A stretch of 64,000 nt of DNA, from assembly GCA_019614645.1 (NCBI GenBank), contig JABWDB010000002.1:14855501-14919500 (forward strand). The letters run 5' to 3'. Source of the DNA: Stratiolaelaps scimitus. Its lineage: Eukaryota > Arthropoda > Arachnida > Mesostigmata > Laelapidae. Positions 61,530 through 64,000 of the stretch are shown here, one piece after another (position 1 is the stretch's first letter; each line of letters opens with the position of its first letter). Position numbers and translations under genes: made by a program. The notes under the pieces were generated by a model. It saw only the letters and a program-made list of their open reading frames with translations, made no database searches and was not told the DNA's origin.

Positions 61530-63749
61530 ATGGCACTCTCACAGAGATCGCAATTGAACGTAAACCGGGAAAACCAGCCAATTAACAATGCAAAGGTGCG
61601 TCGCCTGCTTTGATTTGCGCAGAGAAAATGTACGGCTGTCGAAGCGGCGAGCTGTGAAATTTAAAAATGATTTCGGTCGGACGACGGCCTAGTGAATTCA
61701 CTCCTCCGTCCATCGATTAGTCCTTCGTGAAGTGGCAGGGTTGGCTTTCATATGAGTGTGATGAGTTCATATAGGAATCCGTTGGAAGTGACCCGAACCC
61801 ACTTCCGAGTTCGGTGGAACGGCTACAGTGGCAGTCCTACAGATGATTCAGCTGGTTGCCATACAGCCGTCACAGAATGCAACGGTCAGTTGGGCCTGTG
61901 CGACGTTGAACTTGGACCGTTCAAACACGCGGCCCGATTCGACTATTAATTATATTACGGGTTACGTTTCTTCTGGAGGAACGTGTGCGCAGACGAGGAT
62001 TTGATGCTAGCGGGCCTGCCTATTTTCCCATTTGTATTTACCTCATGCAAACTTGGTCCTCAGTTTTGATTCAACACACATTGAAAGCAAGTGTCTCAAG
62101 TCGCATCCAATTATGAACTCAGCAAAAATTTCGACGATTACATGCATCATACATATATCCCATATGTATTTATATCTACTCAGGGAAAATCTTGGAAGCG
62201 CGGTTCGTTGAAAAGCCATGTTGCGATTTGCGTTCGCACGTTTGTAGCACAATCCGACCCGAGCTTCGCGGTGTATGCATGTTACATCGCACGAGGGCGA
62301 GCGATTGCCTGCGCGCCACTTCCAAAGTTCTATGTGGGTTCCGAATGAGGAGCGGATGGTTTGTTGTGCACTGGTCATCATCTTTTCACAAGATCAAACT
62401 GGCGCCTCTTCAGAAGTTCGCAGTTGATTTGCCTCTTGCGCCCGTGAATCGGGAATAAAATCTACGTTGGTGCTGATATTTACCGTGAGGATTCTTGCTC
62501 AGAAACGCTTTCAAACCGCAAGTCAAATGTGGAATCGTTAGCCTTTACACATTCAGGTGCACGTGGTTGAGTAGGGTCCCCAAGCAAAGATGGAACGTTC
62601 GCTTCAAACTTCCGTCTCTGTGTTACGTGCACTTGAGATGTAACACACGATTCTGTGCCCATTGACTTCACAGCCGCATCGCGCGGATGGCATATTTAAT
62701 TAGGTACAAATGAAAGTAAATAAAATAGAAGTGTCGAAATGAGCTGAATTAGTTCTTCTGAAGTAGATTTTCCGAGTTGCCGCGTATTCTCTCTGTGGGT
62801 TTAGGCAACTGTGAACACTTTTTATTCTGAGGATATTGGCGCCGCTCTGGCGCAGGGTTATACTAAAAATTTCTAAATGTTGTTTGAACAGAACCTGATC
62901 AAACGTGCAACGGCCGCTCCATCACGCACTGCTCTGAGCGCGCGCAATGCGAATGTTGCAGTGCAGAGTGCGGGCGTGAAGGACAAGATCCGAAATGCCG
63001 CCGTCGCTGCGCTCCTGAAGGAATCGGCGAAGCAGAAGGTCCAGGGGCCGGTTGTGCCGGAGCTGCCACCGGGATGTCTTCCACTCGAACCGGCCCCTCT
63101 GCCTGCTGATGTGATCGATATCGACGAGGATGACGTCGAGCATCTTGAATTCAGCTCGGAATATGTCAAGCATATCTATGAATACCTCTTCCGATTGGAA
63201 TCACAGTTCCCAGTTAAGGCCCAGTACGTTCGAATTCTTGATTATTTAAAAACACATTTCGTGCGTTGTTCAGTAGTAAGGTAAAGGTAAAGGTTTTATT
63301 GGTTTATTAAAGGAGCTGCAATTTTACAATGCTTAAGCTCTCTTATATGTCACGCAGCGGGGCTCGGAACAGTAGTAGCTGTATCGTTCAAGCCATTCTA
63401 TAACTATAAAATGGATTTTTATCATTACTCGCTCACGTTGTTTTAGAACGTATCTCTTTATTTATACTGCAGTAGCTTAGACTTTTAATGCGATTGAGTT
63501 AGGCACGTTTTGTTGTTCGTATCTGACAATGCACGATTCGATTCGGCTGTTTCCGCTTCTTCTGCAGGTACTTGACAAAGCATGCGTCATTGCGTCCACA
63601 CATGCGGATGATCCTCATCGAGTGGCTCGTGTCTCTTCAGTCGCGGTATAAGCTATTGCAGGAGACTCTCCTCATGACGGTCTCGATTCTGGACAGATTC
63701 ATGTCTGAAACAAACTTCGAAGTCAGCCGTAGCAAGTTTCAACTAGTCG
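61530..63749 (+). CDS. CycB: G2/mitotic-specific cyclin B, copy 2 (3' end beyond window)
   Basis: Tandem paralogue of the upstream cyclin B. Coding exons seen are 61530-61595, 62892-63223 and 63568-63749, with donors GTGCGT, GTACGT and GTAAGC and intron phases identical to copy 1. Exon 1 (22 codons) and exon 3 (182 nt) match copy 1 in length exactly; exon 2 is 12 nt longer. Exon 3 protein is 48/61 identical to copy 1 and carries MRMILIEW, KLLQETLL and LDRFMSET. The N-terminus has RTALSARNAN, a destruction-box-like motif, and EYVKHIYEYLF precedes the cyclin box. The last exon (ACKYEE and [10 protein letters not shown] region) is not found between 63750 and 64000 and must lie to the right. No stop or frameshift is visible, so this looks like a functional duplicate, not a pseudogene. 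Intron 2 contains a reverse-oriented SINE (63279-63372). Confidence 0.9.
63279..63372 (-). repeat. tRNA-derived SINE inside cyclin B copy 2 intron 2
   Basis: On the minus strand: a GTTCCGAGCCCC box-B-like sequence, GAGCTTAAGCATTGTAAAAT, CAGCTCCTTTAATAAACC and a tail of CCTTTA units. Close to the 5271 copy. No counterpart is seen in intron 2 of copy 1, so the insertion is probably younger than the gene duplication. Confidence 0.7.
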
Positions 63750-64000
63750 GTAAGCGCCACACGTAAGTGCCTCTGTGCACGTGGGTAAGCAACTTTTTGT
63801 AATCAGAGCAGTGGCGATATCAATCTAATATTTTTCACCACGGCTGCGGATATAGTTCCCATGTCTCTCAACGTTCGCAGTCAAGATCGTACCCTCAAGA
63901 AACCAAGTCAATGCCACTTGTAATTGAGCATTTGTCTATCTATCGAGGAGTTTATATTCGGCGCGGCCGAACTGTGAGATTCTTGAAAGCAGATCTGTCA

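Noticed and set aside
62877..62891. Alternative ATG in copy 2 directly upstream of exon 2 (MLFEQ)
   Set aside because: It lies in the intron before the AG acceptor; the exon 1 start is conserved with copy 1.
1..64000. CRISPR arrays, operons or bacterial defence systems
   Set aside because: The window is eukaryotic: spliced genes, SINEs and microsatellites; no direct-repeat/spacer array was seen.

Overview
This is animal (metazoan) nuclear DNA. The only confidently recognisable genes contain spliceosomal introns with GT/AG borders. The surrounding DNA is a mosaic of AT-rich stretches full of (AT)n, (GA)n and (TG)n microsatellites and GC-rich, CAG/CTG-containing islands, with tRNA-derived SINE copies and a decayed non-LTR retrotransposon. 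An arthropod is likely and a chelicerate (mite or tick) is possible. The species is an inference and cannot be proven from the sequence.

The right end (about 55.9-64.0 kb) carries the certain content: two cyclin B genes in direct tandem on the + strand. Copy 1 (56272-59007) is complete, with four coding exons and a protein of about 375 residues. It has an N-terminal destruction-box-like motif, the [14 protein letters not shown] and [10 protein letters not shown] signatures, and the Lys/Glu pair that contacts the CDK. Copy 2 (61530 to beyond the window) has the same exon sizes and intron phases through exon 3; its last exon lies past position 64000. Both promoters share a 33-base block that joins an E2F-like site to a CHR-like site, the arrangement used by DREAM/MuvB and E2F to give G2/M expression. 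The 3' UTR of copy 1 has three Pumilio-type sites, a cytoplasmic polyadenylation element and a polyadenylation signal, which suggests translational control in germline or embryo.

The left 56 kb is nearly gene-free as far as it can be read. At 3240-3323 there is a good start-codon exon (28 codons, donor GTGAGC) behind a GC-rich leader, but no convincing downstream exon was found; the following DNA may be a very long intron. Several open frames in GC-rich islands or isolated stretches are listed with low confidence. Regulatory islands of a large gene, or a gene-poor interval, would explain this region equally well.

Repeats: a minus-strand remnant of a non-LTR retrotransposon endonuclease domain (287-705); at least four copies (plus one fragment) of a tRNA-derived SINE; two further two-copy dispersed repeats (13564/47027 and 50414/53187); a perfect 41-bp inverted repeat with a 5-nt loop at 53507-53593; and many microsatellites.
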